A stretch of DNA of 64,000 bases, from positions 190,544 to 254,543 of the forward strand of contig NZ_LMCQ01000025.1 of the NCBI RefSeq assembly GCF_001424835.1, written 5' to 3'. This DNA comes from Variovorax sp. Root318D1. Lineage in GTDB: Bacteria; Pseudomonadota; Gammaproteobacteria; Burkholderiales; Burkholderiaceae_C. Positions within the stretch are counted from its first letter, which is position 1. Each line of letters starts with the position of its first letter. The notes under the pieces are model-generated. The model was not told the DNA's origin, made no database searches, and saw only the letters and a list, made by a program, of their open reading frames with translations. Both the position numbers and the translations under genes were made by a program. Below are positions 37,701-46,474 of the stretch, piece after piece.

Positions 37701-40570
37701 CGCCCGAGCAGCTGCGCGAGAACCGCGCCTCGCTCACCGGCGCGGCGCTGGCCGACTACGAGCTGGCCATCGGCCCCGAGGCCTACAAGGTGGCCGAGCG
37801 CGCGGCGCGGCGCTACATTGCCAACGCCAAGACAGCGCCCGGCAGCAACGCCATCGAGATCGTCAACGCGCGCGAGCACAACCTGAAAAACCTCAGCGTG
37901 GACATTCCGCGCGGCAAGTTCAGCGTGGTGACGGGCGTCAGCGGTTCGGGCAAATCGACGCTGGCCTTCGACATCCTGTTCAACGAAGGCCAGCGGCGGT
38001 ACCTCGAATCGCTCAACGCCTATGCACGCAGCATCGTGCAGCCCGCGGGTCGGCCCGAGGTCGATGCGGTCTACGGCATTCCGCCCACGGTGGCCATCGA
38101 GCAACGCCTGTCGCGCGGTGGGCGCAAGAGCACGGTGGGCACCACCACCGAGGTCTGGCACTTCCTGCGGCTCCTGTACGTGAAGCTGGGCATCCAGCAT
38201 TGCACGCACGACGGCGCGGCCGTCCAGCCGCAGACGCCCGATAGCATCGCGGCGCAGCTGATGCGCAACTTCAAGGGCCAGCACATCGGCTTGCTCGCGC
38301 CGCTCGTGAGCAACCGCAAGGGCGTGTACACCGAGCTGGCGGATTGGGCGCGGCCACGCGGATTTACCCACCTGCGTGTGGACGGCGAGTTCTTGCCGAC
38401 CACGGGCTTCCCGCGCATCGACCGCTTCAAGGAACACAGCATCGAATTGCCGGTAGCCAGCCTCGACGTGCTGCCATCGAAGGAGAACGAGCTGCGGGAG
38501 GCGCTGACGAAGGCGCTCGAACACGGCAAGGGCGTGGTGCATGTGCTTAGCCAGCTCGACGGCCTGAAGGCCGCGATGATGGCCGGCGTGTCGGCGCACG
38601 GCATCGGCCGCGTGAACGTGTTCTCCACGCTGCGCGCCTGCCCGGTCTGCAGCACCAGCTATGCCGAGCTCGATCCACGCCTGTTCAGCTACAACAGCAA
38701 GCACGGCTGGTGCCCCGACTGCGTGGGCACGGGCGTCAAGCTCAGCAAGGACCAGCGCAAGGTCTTCGACGATTCCATCCGCGACGACGACAGCAAGGGC
38801 CGTGAACAGACCTTTGCCGAGCCCGAGGTGGAAGACCTGGCCGACGTGGCGTGCCCGACTTGCGAAGGCACGCGGCTCAATGCCACGGCTCGCGCGGTGA
38901 GCTTCGGCGCCTCGCTGGCGGACGGCATGGGCGGCATCGGCATTACCGAACTCGCACGCATGAGCGTGACCGAGGTGCGGCAGTGGTTCGAGGGGCTGGC
39001 GTTGACCGGACGCGAAGCGGAGATTGCGCGCGACCTGGTGCCCGAGATCAAGAGCCGCCTCGAATTTCTCGAAGAGGTGGGCCTGGGCTACCTCACGCTC
39101 GACCGCGGCGCGCCGACTTTGAGCGGCGGCGAGGCGCAGCGCATCCGCCTGGCGGCGCAGCTTGGCAGCAACCTGCAGGGCGTTTGCTACGTGCTCGACG
39201 AGCCGACCATCGGCCTGCACGCGCGCGACAACCAGATATTGCTCAACGCGCTGCATAAGCTGGGCGATAAGGGCAACACGCTGGTGGTGGTGGAGCACGA
39301 CGAAGACACCATCCGCCGCGCCGACCACATCATCGACATCGGCCCCAGCGCCGGCAAGCGGGGCGGCCGCCTCGTGGCGGAGGGCTCGGTGGCCGACATC
39401 CAGGCGGCGGGCGACTCGCAAACCGGCCGCTACCTGCGCGATGCGATCAAGCATCCGCTGCAGGCGCGCCGGCTGATTCCCTCGCCGGACCCCAAGGCGG
39501 AAGACAGCGGCAACTGGCTCACGGTGCACGGCGCCGACCTGCACAACCTGCAGGACGTGACTGCCACGCTGCCGCTGCACCGCCTGGTGGTTGTCACTGG
39601 CGTGAGCGGCTCGGGCAAGTCCACGCTTGCGCGCGACGTGCTGCTGGCCAGCGTGCATGCCGTGGTGGTGCAGCGCATGACCAAGGCCGGCCGCGACGCC
39701 GACGCCGCGGGCAAGCGCCCCGCATGGTCTGGCTGCGATCGCGTGGAGGGCTACGAGACCATCGACCGCGTGCTCGAGGTCGACCAGACGCCCATCGGCA
39801 AGACCCCGCGCAGCTGCCCGGCCACCTACATCGGCTTCTGGGACACCGTCCGCAAGCTGTTTGCCGACACGCTGGAAGCGAAGGCGCGCGGCTACGGCCC
39901 TGCGCGCTTCAGCTTCAACACCGGCGAAGGCCGTTGTCCCGGCTGCGACGGTGCCGGTGTGCGCACCATCGAGATGAGCTTTCTGCCCGACGTGAAGGTG
40001 CCTTGCGAGGTGTGCCACGGCGCGCGTTTCAACCCCGAGACGCTGGCCGTGAGCTGGCGCGGCAAGAGCATCGGCGATGTGCTTCAGATGGAGGTGGACG
40101 AGGCGGTCGAGTTCTTTGCCGCCATGCCCAACATCAGCCATCCGCTGCAATTGCTGAAGGACGTGGGACTGGGCTACCTCACGCTGGGCCAGCCGTCGCC
40201 CACGCTGTCGGGGGGCGAGGCGCAGCGCATCAAGCTGGTGACCGAACTCAGCAAGGTGCGCGACGACGTCACGCGGCGCGGCCAGAAGGCGCCGCACACG
40301 CTCTACGTGCTCGACGAGCCGACCGTCGGTCTGCACATGGCCGACGTCGAGAAGCTGATCCACGTGCTGCACCGGCTGGTGAATGGCGGCCACAGCGTGG
40401 TGGTGATCGAGCACGACCTCGACCTGATCGCCGAAGCCGACTGGATCATCGACCTGGGGCCGGAAGGCGGCAACGCCGGCGGGCGCATCGTTGCGGCGGC
40501 GCCGCCCGAAGAGGTGGTGCGCCTTGGGACGCATACGGGCGTGGCCTTGGCCCAGGTGCTGGCACGTTGA
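34754..40570 (+). CDS. Double-length UvrA-like excinuclease ATPase
   Basis: UvrA recognises DNA damage in nucleotide excision repair. This protein has 1938 residues, twice the usual 940-970, and contains two complete UvrA units end to end (about 1-1030 and 1035-1938). Four Walker A motifs (near 33, 689, 1061, 1616) and four LSGGE signatures are present. Cysteine pairs of the zinc modules (CPVCSGA, CPTCGGSGF, RCPDCDG; CPVCSTS, WCPDC, CPGCDGAG, CEVCHGA) occur in both halves. Residues 470-501 come from an inverted REP pair read in frame. The start at 34754 follows AAGG; one nine codons upstream lacks a ribosome site. A standard uvrA may exist elsewhere; none is visible here. Confidence 0.93.
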   Translation: MTQGSIRIRGARQHNLQNLDLDIRTGEMTVVTGPSGSGKSSLVFDTLYAEGQRRYVETFSAYARQFLDRMDKPAVDKVEGVPPAIAIDQTNPVRSSRSTVGTMTELNDHLKLLYARAAQLFDRDTALLVRHDSPDSIYAEIAERAAAAGDPRLVVTFPVELPAGTSAEEVTQWLSASGFTRVQLEREVATPTGPRKVLDVVADRFRISSAERSRVVEAIEVALKRGSGRVTVHALAADEAAPAEVWKFSTGLHCPESDIRYTDPIPSMFSFNSAVGACDTCRGFGRVIGVDLGLVIPNDKLTLRAGAIKTIQTPAWKEAQDDLMRHAEAAGIPRDTPWNKLTDEQKHWVIEGTPNYKEGNWNKQWYGVRRFFGYLESKAYKMHIRVLLSKYRSYTPCPVCSGARLKLDSLLWRIGSKEDADAVLEPAKRFMPTGAKWTRAQLEALPGLCLHDLMLLPIERLRRFFDRQQPSPQPSPASGRGGKTGPDPLPLPLAGEGRGEGEIQALKLLFEEITTRLRYLHDVGIGYLTLDRQSRTLSGGEVQRINLTTALGTSLVNTLFVLDEPSIGLHPRDMNRITEAMLRLRDAGNTLVVVEHDPAVMLAADRVIDMGPGPGIRGGQIVFDGTTDQLRDADTLTGQYLGGRKKIGMGFKRLVSENTHRLILEGAREHNLKSITVDFPLARLVCVTGVSGSGKSTLIQDVLAPALMRHFGKATETPGAHDRMLGADHLGDVVFVDQSPIGKTARSNPASYVGAWDAIREIFATAALSRQRGYTASKFSFNSGDGRCPTCGGSGFEHVEMQFLSDVYLRCPDCDGKRYRPEILEVKVERKGRAYNVADVLDLTVAEAAAVFEADRDVLRVLQPISDVGLDYVKLGQPVPTLSGGEAQRLKLAGFLAEAAKSATASKQSVARRGTLFLFDEPTTGLHFDDIARLMRALRKLLDAGHSLIVIEHNLDVIRASDWCIDLGPEGGEGGGMVVAEGTPEQLRENRASLTGAALADYELAIGPEAYKVAERAARRYIANAKTAPGSNAIEIVNAREHNLKNLSVDIPRGKFSVVTGVSGSGKSTLAFDILFNEGQRRYLESLNAYARSIVQPAGRPEVDAVYGIPPTVAIEQRLSRGGRKSTVGTTTEVWHFLRLLYVKLGIQHCTHDGAAVQPQTPDSIAAQLMRNFKGQHIGLLAPLVSNRKGVYTELADWARPRGFTHLRVDGEFLPTTGFPRIDRFKEHSIELPVASLDVLPSKENELREALTKALEHGKGVVHVLSQLDGLKAAMMAGVSAHGIGRVNVFSTLRACPVCSTSYAELDPRLFSYNSKHGWCPDCVGTGVKLSKDQRKVFDDSIRDDDSKGREQTFAEPEVEDLADVACPTCEGTRLNATARAVSFGASLADGMGGIGITELARMSVTEVRQWFEGLALTGREAEIARDLVPEIKSRLEFLEEVGLGYLTLDRGAPTLSGGEAQRIRLAAQLGSNLQGVCYVLDEPTIGLHARDNQILLNALHKLGDKGNTLVVVEHDEDTIRRADHIIDIGPSAGKRGGRLVAEGSVADIQAAGDSQTGRYLRDAIKHPLQARRLIPSPDPKAEDSGNWLTVHGADLHNLQDVTATLPLHRLVVVTGVSGSGKSTLARDVLLASVHAVVVQRMTKAGRDADAAGKRPAWSGCDRVEGYETIDRVLEVDQTPIGKTPRSCPATYIGFWDTVRKLFADTLEAKARGYGPARFSFNTGEGRCPGCDGAGVRTIEMSFLPDVKVPCEVCHGARFNPETLAVSWRGKSIGDVLQMEVDEAVEFFAAMPNISHPLQLLKDVGLGYLTLGQPSPTLSGGEAQRIKLVTELSKVRDDVTRRGQKAPHTLYVLDEPTVGLHMADVEKLIHVLHRLVNGGHSVVVIEHDLDLIAEADWIIDLGPEGGNAGGRIVAAAPPEEVVRLGTHTGVALAQVLAR
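36161..36255. repeat. REP inverted pair inside the uvrA frame
   Basis: CCCTCACCCCAGCCCTCTCC plus CGCAAGCGGGAGAGGG (36161-36196) is followed at 36220-36255 by the inverted copy CCCTCTCCCGCTTGCGGGAG plus AGGGCCGGGGTGAGGG. Both agree with the intergenic REP pair at 20131-20246. The element is translated through as a proline- and glycine-rich stretch (PSPQPSPASGRGG, then LPLPLAGEGRGEG). The reading frame on both sides matches UvrA, so the insertion kept the frame. Confidence 0.92.
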
Positions 40571-40690
40571 TGCAGGCAGGCGCACAATGGCATCGACCCT
40601 TGGCGCAGGCGCATCCTGAATCAGCCATGGTGGAGTGAATGAATCGATGGAGGGATGAGCGCCGTGCCGGGCTACGCAAGGAGCCATGTC

Positions 40691-41740
40691 ATGACCCGCT
40701 TCATCGATGTTCACAGCCTGGTTCGCCTGGTGGACGAAACCGGCGTACCTGAATTTCTCGCGGCGCTGGCCGACGCGCTGCGCGACGACTTCATGCGCTG
40801 GCGCGAGTTCGACAAGAAGGCGCGCGTCGCCAGCCACTCTCACCTTGGCGTGATCGAGCTGATGCCGGTGGCCGACGATGGCGCCTACGCCTTCAAATAC
40901 GTCAACGGGCATCCGCACAACACGGCGGTCGGGCTGCCCACGGTGATGGCCTTTGGCGTGCTGGCCGAGGTCGATACCGGCTATCCGGTGCTGCTGTCGG
41001 AACTCACGCTCACCACCGCGCTGCGCACCGCCGCCACTTCGGCCATGGCGGCACAGGTGCTGGCGCGGGCCGGCTCGCGCAGCCTGGCGCTGATCGGCAA
41101 CGGATCGCAAAGCGAGTTCCAGGCCCTGGCTTTCCATGCGCTGCTGGGCATCGAGGAGGTGCGCGTTTTCGACGTCGATCCGCACGCTACCGACAAGCTG
41201 GTTCGCCATCTTTCCGCCTGCACGCCGCTCGAGGTGGTGCGCGCCCATTCGGTGGCCGAGGCCGTGCGCGGCGCGGACATCGTCACCACGGTTACGGCGC
41301 ACCAAGGCCACGAGATCGTGCTTGCGCCCGAGATGATCGAGCCGGGCATGCACATCAACGCGGTGGGTGGCGACTCGCCCGGCAAGACCGAGCTGCATCC
41401 TGCCGTGCTGCGCATGGCGCGCGTCTTCGTCGAATATGAACCGCAGACCCGGGCCGAGGGCGAGATTCAGCAGCTGCCGGCCGACTTTCCGGTGCACGAA
41501 CTCTGGGAGGTGCTGCTCGGCAAGGTGCCCGGACGCGAGAGCGCGGACCAGGTCACCGTGTTCGACTCGGTCGGCTTCGCGCTGGAGGACTACACCGCGC
41601 TGCGCTACATCCACCAGCTGGCCATCGAGCGCGGCATCGGCCAGCAGATTGCGCTGGTGCCCGAGCTTGATGACCCGAAGGATCTGTTCGGCATGACCGC
41701 TTCCGGCCGGCGCCGGGCGGTGCTGCGGCGTGCGGCATGA
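40691..41740 (+). CDS. Ornithine cyclodeaminase family protein
   Basis: A 349-residue NAD-dependent enzyme of the ornithine cyclodeaminase/mu-crystallin family; the usual reaction turns ornithine into proline and ammonia. The Rossmann segment is LALIGNGSQSEFQALAFHAL, followed by DVDPHATDKLV. INAVGGDSPGKTELHPAVL resembles the conserved end of the cofactor domain. AAGGAG lies 7 nt before ATG 40691. The acetylpolyamine amidohydrolase gene follows after 7 bp, so both probably work in polyamine/ornithine catabolism. An alanine-dehydrogenase-like activity is an alternative. Confidence 0.9.
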   Translation: MTRFIDVHSLVRLVDETGVPEFLAALADALRDDFMRWREFDKKARVASHSHLGVIELMPVADDGAYAFKYVNGHPHNTAVGLPTVMAFGVLAEVDTGYPVLLSELTLTTALRTAATSAMAAQVLARAGSRSLALIGNGSQSEFQALAFHALLGIEEVRVFDVDPHATDKLVRHLSACTPLEVVRAHSVAEAVRGADIVTTVTAHQGHEIVLAPEMIEPGMHINAVGGDSPGKTELHPAVLRMARVFVEYEPQTRAEGEIQQLPADFPVHELWEVLLGKVPGRESADQVTVFDSVGFALEDYTALRYIHQLAIERGIGQQIALVPELDDPKDLFGMTASGRRRAVLRRAA

Positions 41741-41747
41741 TGGCGGC

Positions 41748-42794
41748 ATGCTCACCATCTACAACGATCAGCACGCATTGCATCAGGGCAAAGTCGAAAT
41801 GTTCCGCGGCGAACTGGTGCCGTGTTTCGAGGTGCCCGCGCGCGTCGACCATGTGAAGCATGAGCTGGAGCGCCGCAGCCTGGGCGCGCTGCAAAGGCCT
41901 GAAGCTTTCGACGAGGCGCTGCTTGCCAAGGTGCATGCGCCGCGCTACCTGGACTTCATCGCTCATGCCTGGGACGAGTGGGTGGCCCTCGATCCGTCGA
42001 ACGTGTCGCGCGATGCATTGCCTTCTTACTGGCCCACGCGCGGCATGCGCACTGATGTGCTGCCCAAGAGCTTTCCCGCGCGCATGGGGCTGTTCGCGTT
42101 CGATGCGGGCACGCCGCTCATGGCCGGCAGCTGGGCCGCCGCGCGCCACGGCGCGGCCTGCGCGTGGACCGCGGCGCAGCGCGTCATCGGCGGCCAGCGC
42201 GCCGCCTTTGCGCTCACGCGGCCTCCGGGCCACCATGCGGGCGCCGATTTCTTTGGCGGCTACTGCTTCATCAACAACGCCGCGGTGGCCGCACAGGCGC
42301 TGCGCGACGCGGGCGTGGAGCGGGTGGCGGTGCTCGACGTGGACTATCACCACGGCAATGGCACGCAGGCCATCTTCTACGAGCGCAGCGACGTTCATTT
42401 TGCGAGCCTGCACGGCGACCCGATGACCGACTATCCGTATTACCTGGGCCATGCCGACGAGCGCGGCGCCGGTGGGGGGCTCGGCTTCAACCACAACCTG
42501 CCGCTGGCGCGCGGCACCGACTTTGCCACTTGGCGCGCGGCGCTGAAGACCGCGCTCGACGGCATCGCCGCGGTGCGTGCGGGCGCGCTGGTCGTGTCGC
42601 TCGGCGTTGATACTTTCGAGGGCGACCCGGTCGCGGGCTTTCGCCTCCAGAGCGACGACTACCTGCGCATGGGCGAAGACTTGGCGCGCGCCGGCTTGCC
42701 GACGGTCTTCGTTTTCGAGGGCGGTTATGCGGTGGCGGATGTAGGTGTCAACGCGGTCAACGTGCTGGAAGGTTTCGAGCAGGCGGCGGGCTGA
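41748..42794 (+). CDS. Acetylpolyamine amidohydrolase (HDAC fold)
   Basis: A zinc deacetylase of 348 residues that releases acetate from acetylated polyamines. Catalytic His162-His163 lie in RPPGHHAGADFFGG and zinc ligands Asp199 and His201 in LDVDYHHGNGTQ; GVDTFEGDP supplies the third. The N-terminus IYNDQHALHQGKVEMFRGEL matches acetylpolyamine amidohydrolase from Mycoplana from memory rather than acetoin-utilisation AcuC. ATG 41748 is taken; a GTG at 41730 overlaps the preceding gene. Confidence 0.93.
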   Translation: MLTIYNDQHALHQGKVEMFRGELVPCFEVPARVDHVKHELERRSLGALQRPEAFDEALLAKVHAPRYLDFIAHAWDEWVALDPSNVSRDALPSYWPTRGMRTDVLPKSFPARMGLFAFDAGTPLMAGSWAAARHGAACAWTAAQRVIGGQRAAFALTRPPGHHAGADFFGGYCFINNAAVAAQALRDAGVERVAVLDVDYHHGNGTQAIFYERSDVHFASLHGDPMTDYPYYLGHADERGAGGGLGFNHNLPLARGTDFATWRAALKTALDGIAAVRAGALVVSLGVDTFEGDPVAGFRLQSDDYLRMGEDLARAGLPTVFVFEGGYAVADVGVNAVNVLEGFEQAAG

Positions 42795-42901
42795 ACGGTA
42801 CCGATGAGCCGCCTGCGCGACAGCGCTCGGGTGAGCACCGATTGCCGCAGCCGAAACGGCAGGGCCCAATGCGGCCTTTTCCCCCGTTTCAGGAGCCAGC
42901 C

Positions 42902-43870
42902 ATGTCCCGCCGATCCCTTCTCTGTGCCGCAACGCTTGCCGCGTGCGGGCTCCTTTCGCCGCTGGCGGCATTCGCGCAGGCTTTTCCCGCCAAGCCGATC
43001 AAGCTGATCATTGCTTTTCCGGCGGGCGGCCCGACCGACATCACCATGCGCCAGCTTGCCGACAACGCAAGCAAGATCATCGGCCAGCCCGTCATCATCG
43101 ACAACAAGCCCGGCGCCGGCGGCACCTTGCCCGCCCAGGCGCTGCAGACCTCGCAGCCCGACGGCTACACCCTCGCGCAGATTCCGCTCGGCGTGTTCCG
43201 CCTCGGCTACACCACCAAGATCAACTGGGACCCGCTCAAGGACATCAGCTACGTCATCAACGTGACGGGCTACGCCTTCGGCATCGTGGTGCCGGCCAGC
43301 AGCCCGTTCAAGACCTGGGGCGACTTCGTCGCTTATGCCAAGGCCAATCCCGGCAAGCTCACCTACGGTTCCACCGGCACGCTGACCAGCCCGCACCTGA
43401 CGACCGAACGCATCGCGCAAACGGTCGGCATCCAGCTGCAGCACGTGCCTTACAAGGGCAGCGCCGATCTGCAGCAGGCGCTGCTCGGCGGTCACCTGAT
43501 GGCGGGCGCCGACAGCACCGGTTTTGCGCCTCAAGTGGAGGCCGGCAAGCTGCGCGTGCTGAACACCTGGGGCGAGAAGAGGCTTGATAAGTTCCCCGAC
43601 GTGCCGACCCTGAAGGAACTGGGCATCGACATCGTGCAGAACTCGCCCTTCGGCATCGGAGCCCCCAAGGGCACGCCGCCCGAGGTCGTGAAAAAACTGC
43701 ACGACGCGTTCAAGCAGGCGATGGAAGAGCCGAGCTACGTCGCCGCGCTGGGCCGCTACGACATGCTGCCGAACTACATGAGCTCGGAAACCTATACCAA
43801 GTTTGCGCAGGACACCTTCATGCGCGAGAAGGCTTTGATCGAGAAGCTGGGGCTCGCGAAGCCGAACTGA
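42902..43870 (+). CDS. Bug-family tripartite tricarboxylate receptor
   Basis: A 322-residue periplasmic receptor of the Bug (TctC) family. Signal peptide 1-23 ends LAAFA before QAFPAKPIKLI. The body shows the family marks FPAGGPTDITMRQLA, then DNKPGAGGTLPAQ and TYGSTGTLTSPHL. AGGAG precedes ATG 42902. No TctA/TctB membrane genes are adjacent, as is usual for the many orphan Bug proteins of Burkholderiales. The ligand, likely a carboxylate, is unknown. Confidence 0.93.
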   Translation: MSRRSLLCAATLAACGLLSPLAAFAQAFPAKPIKLIIAFPAGGPTDITMRQLADNASKIIGQPVIIDNKPGAGGTLPAQALQTSQPDGYTLAQIPLGVFRLGYTTKINWDPLKDISYVINVTGYAFGIVVPASSPFKTWGDFVAYAKANPGKLTYGSTGTLTSPHLTTERIAQTVGIQLQHVPYKGSADLQQALLGGHLMAGADSTGFAPQVEAGKLRVLNTWGEKRLDKFPDVPTLKELGIDIVQNSPFGIGAPKGTPPEVVKKLHDAFKQAMEEPSYVAALGRYDMLPNYMSSETYTKFAQDTFMREKALIEKLGLAKPN

Positions 43871-43925
43871 GGAGTGGAGAGGTGGGCGGTTTCGCGCCGT
43901 CCATCAACCGCCGCGCAGCCTGTGG

Positions 43926-44762
43926 TCAGCGAGCAGTGCGGGCCGAGAGAATGGCGCGCGCCGCTTCGGCGAACCCCGCGCCGCGCTCGCCCTCGGTCAC
44001 GTAGCGCGGCAGGTGCTCCAACTGCGGCACGAAGCGCGCCACGTTGGCCACGCCGATGCTGTGCGCGAAGGTGCGAAACATAAGCTGGTCGTTCGTGGAA
44101 TCGCCAACATACGCCCAGCGGTCGATCTCGTCGTCGAGCGTGCGGCCCCAGAGTTCGCGCACGATCCAGCGCGCGCCTTCGAGCTTGTCGTTGTCGCCGT
44201 ACCAGCCGTTGATGTGGATGCTGCTGACCGTGGCATGCATGCCTTCGCTGCGCATCAAGGCCACGACGTGTGCGATGGTCTCTTCGCTCAGCTGCATAAA
44301 CTCGCTGTGGTCGATGGCGATGTCGGTCTCTCGGCCCAGCGAATCGGTGGCGCGGCCGGCGCCAGGAATCTCGCGCTCGATGCGCACCAGCACCTGCTGC
44401 ATCCGATCGAAATTGGCGGCACGGGTTGCCGCATCCTGCTGGTAGCGCTTCTGCAGCTTGCCACCTGGCAGGGGCAGCAGGGCGACGGCGCCGTTCTCCG
44501 CCACGATGGAGTCGACGGGCCATGCGGAAACGAAGGGCATGCTCCAGCCGACGGGGCGGCCGGTGATGGCCACGACGTGAAGCCCGGCCGCCTTCAGATC
44601 GGCCAGCGCCTTCAGAGCGTCGGGTGTGATGGCGCCCTCGGTCGTGAGGGTGTCGTCAATGTCGGTGAACACGCCGATCAGATTGCTGCGCGCAGTCGCC
44701 GCCCACTGCGCCAGCGGCAGCAGATGATGGGGCGAGGAGGGCAGAGAGCTCGGCTGGCGCAT
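43926..44762 (-). CDS. HAD-IIB phosphatase (Cof-type)
   Basis: A 278-residue HAD hydrolase with motif I FTDIDDTLTTEG, motif II VAITGRPVGW, the typical GENGA-like VAENGAVALL, and motif IV VGDSTNDQLMFR. This is the Cof/sucrose-phosphatase class with the cap between motifs II and III. It probably dephosphorylates a sugar phosphate. ATG 44762 is 7 bp after the prfC stop, so the two are cotranscribed. Confidence 0.88.
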   Translation of the reverse strand: MRQPSSLPSSPHHLLPLAQWAATARSNLIGVFTDIDDTLTTEGAITPDALKALADLKAAGLHVVAITGRPVGWSMPFVSAWPVDSIVAENGAVALLPLPGGKLQKRYQQDAATRAANFDRMQQVLVRIEREIPGAGRATDSLGRETDIAIDHSEFMQLSEETIAHVVALMRSEGMHATVSSIHINGWYGDNDKLEGARWIVRELWGRTLDDEIDRWAYVGDSTNDQLMFRTFAHSIGVANVARFVPQLEHLPRYVTEGERGAGFAEAARAILSARTAR

Positions 44763-44769
44763 GCCCGGC

Positions 44770-46407
44770 TCAGCCTGCACTCTGCAGCGCCAACCCCGCA
44801 TGCTCCCGCAGCGGATGGAAATGGATCTTCGGAAAGCGCTCTTGCGCCAACCGCACGTCGTAGGGCGAGGTGCACAGGAAGGCCAGCGTGTCGGCCGCAT
44901 CCTTTGCCATGCGCTGCGGATAGGCGTGGACGAACTCGCGCAGCTCGGCCGGCGAATCGGCCGTGATCCAGCGCGCGCCGGTGTACTGGCAGCCTTCGAG
45001 GCGCACGTCGGCGTCGTACTCGGCCTTCAGGCGGTGCTGCACCACTTCGAACTGCAGCTGCCCGACGGCACCCAGCAGCATTGGTCCGCCGATCTCGGGG
45101 CGGAACACCTGGATCGCGCCTTCTTCGCCGAGCTGGGCCAGGCCCTGCTGCAACTGCTTGGTGCGCAGCGGGTTCTTCAGGATCACCGTCATGAAGAGTT
45201 CGGGCGCGAAGAAGGGCAGACCGGTGAACTGCAGGCTCGCACCGTCGGTGATGGTGTCGCCGAGTTGAACGCCGCCATGCGTGGTGAAGCCGACGATGTC
45301 GCCCGCATAGGCCTCTTCGACCGCCTCGCGCCGCTGGCTCATGAATGTGACCACGCTGGTCGGTCGCAGCTCCTTGGAGGTGCGCTGCACCTTGAGCTTC
45401 ATGCCCGGCGTGTACTTGCCCGACGCCATGCGCACGAAGGCGATGCGGTCGCGGTGGTTGGCGTCCATGTTGGCCTGCACCTTGAAGACCACGCCCGCGA
45501 AGTCCTTGTCCTCGGGCTGGATCTCCTTCACCACCGGCTGGCGGTTGACCATCGTGGTGCTGGTGCGCGACTGCGGCGAAGGCGCGAGGTCGACCAGCGC
45601 ATCGAGCACTTCCATCACGCCGAAGTTGTTCACGCCGGAGCCGAAGAACACGGGCGTCTGCTTGCCGGCCAGGAAGGCTTCGCGGTCCCAGGTGGGCGAG
45701 GCGCCGGTGGCCAGTTCCATGCTGTCCATGGCGGATTCGAAGTCGGCGCCGAAGCGCTTGGTGAGCGTGTCGCGCTCCGAGAGCGGAATGGTCTCGAAGT
45801 CGTGCGGCAGCCGCTCGCTGCCCGACTCGAACACCGTCATCGCCTGCGTGCGCAGGTTCATGATGCCGCGGAACGACTTGCCCTGACCCACGGGCCACGT
45901 CATTGGCACGCAGGGCATGCCCAACTCGCGCTCCACCTCGTCGAGGATGTCGAGCGGCTCGCGCACCTCACGGTCCATCTTGTTGACGAAGGTGATGATG
46001 GGCGTATCGCGCTGGCGGCAAACCTCGATCAGCCGGCGCGTCTGCGATTCCACACCGTTGGCGGCGTCGATCACCATCAGCGCCGAGTCCACGGCCGTGA
46101 GCACGCGGTAGGTGTCTTCCGAAAAGTCCTTGTGGCCGGGCGTGTCGAGCAGGTTGATCACGTGGTCGCGGTACAGCATCTGCATGACCGACGAGGCCAC
46201 CGAGATGCCGCGCTGCTTCTCGATTTCCATCCAGTCGGAGGTGGCATGGCGCGAGGCCTTGCGCGCCTTCACCGAGCCGGCAATCTGGATCGCGCCCGAG
46301 AAAAGCAGCAGCTTCTCAGTCAGCGTGGTCTTGCCGGCGTCAGGGTGGGAAATGATCGCAAAGGTGCGGCGGCGGCGGGTTTCGGCAAGAAAAGACAAGG
46401 TGGGCAA
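44770..46407 (-). CDS. prfC: Peptide chain release factor 3
   Basis: RF3 is the GTPase that recycles RF1/RF2 from the ribosome after termination. The 545-residue protein has G1 SHPDAGKTT (20-28), switch II DTPGHKDFSED, G4 NKMDR, and the RF3-specific domains after residue 290. No ATG exists in frame near the family's N-terminus, and an upstream stop closes the frame. The start must be TTG at 46407 or TTG at 46398, an uncommon codon with a weak ribosome site, which may keep expression low. Confidence 0.95.
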   Translation of the reverse strand: MPTLSFLAETRRRRTFAIISHPDAGKTTLTEKLLLFSGAIQIAGSVKARKASRHATSDWMEIEKQRGISVASSVMQMLYRDHVINLLDTPGHKDFSEDTYRVLTAVDSALMVIDAANGVESQTRRLIEVCRQRDTPIITFVNKMDREVREPLDILDEVERELGMPCVPMTWPVGQGKSFRGIMNLRTQAMTVFESGSERLPHDFETIPLSERDTLTKRFGADFESAMDSMELATGASPTWDREAFLAGKQTPVFFGSGVNNFGVMEVLDALVDLAPSPQSRTSTTMVNRQPVVKEIQPEDKDFAGVVFKVQANMDANHRDRIAFVRMASGKYTPGMKLKVQRTSKELRPTSVVTFMSQRREAVEEAYAGDIVGFTTHGGVQLGDTITDGASLQFTGLPFFAPELFMTVILKNPLRTKQLQQGLAQLGEEGAIQVFRPEIGGPMLLGAVGQLQFEVVQHRLKAEYDADVRLEGCQYTGARWITADSPAELREFVHAYPQRMAKDAADTLAFLCTSPYDVRLAQERFPKIHFHPLREHAGLALQSAG

Positions 46408-46434
46408 TCTGCAGGGGAATGCCCGATTTTAGAA

Positions 46435-46453
46435 GGGCGGTCCCGAGCCGCCC
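46435..46453 (-). terminator. Possible terminator after the phasin gene
   Basis: On the minus strand GGGCGG and CCGCCC close a 6-bp stem with a 7-nt loop, followed by TTCTAAAAT. The poor U-run makes it weak. It lies between the phasin stop and the prfC start. Confidence 0.35.
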
Positions 46454-46474
46454 GCCCGAGCCGCCGAAAACGCC

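Noticed and set aside
36164..41758. 1864-codon open frame antisense to the uvrA-like gene
   Set aside because: Strong codon bias on the coding strand leaves the opposite strand free of stops; composition is unlike any real protein.
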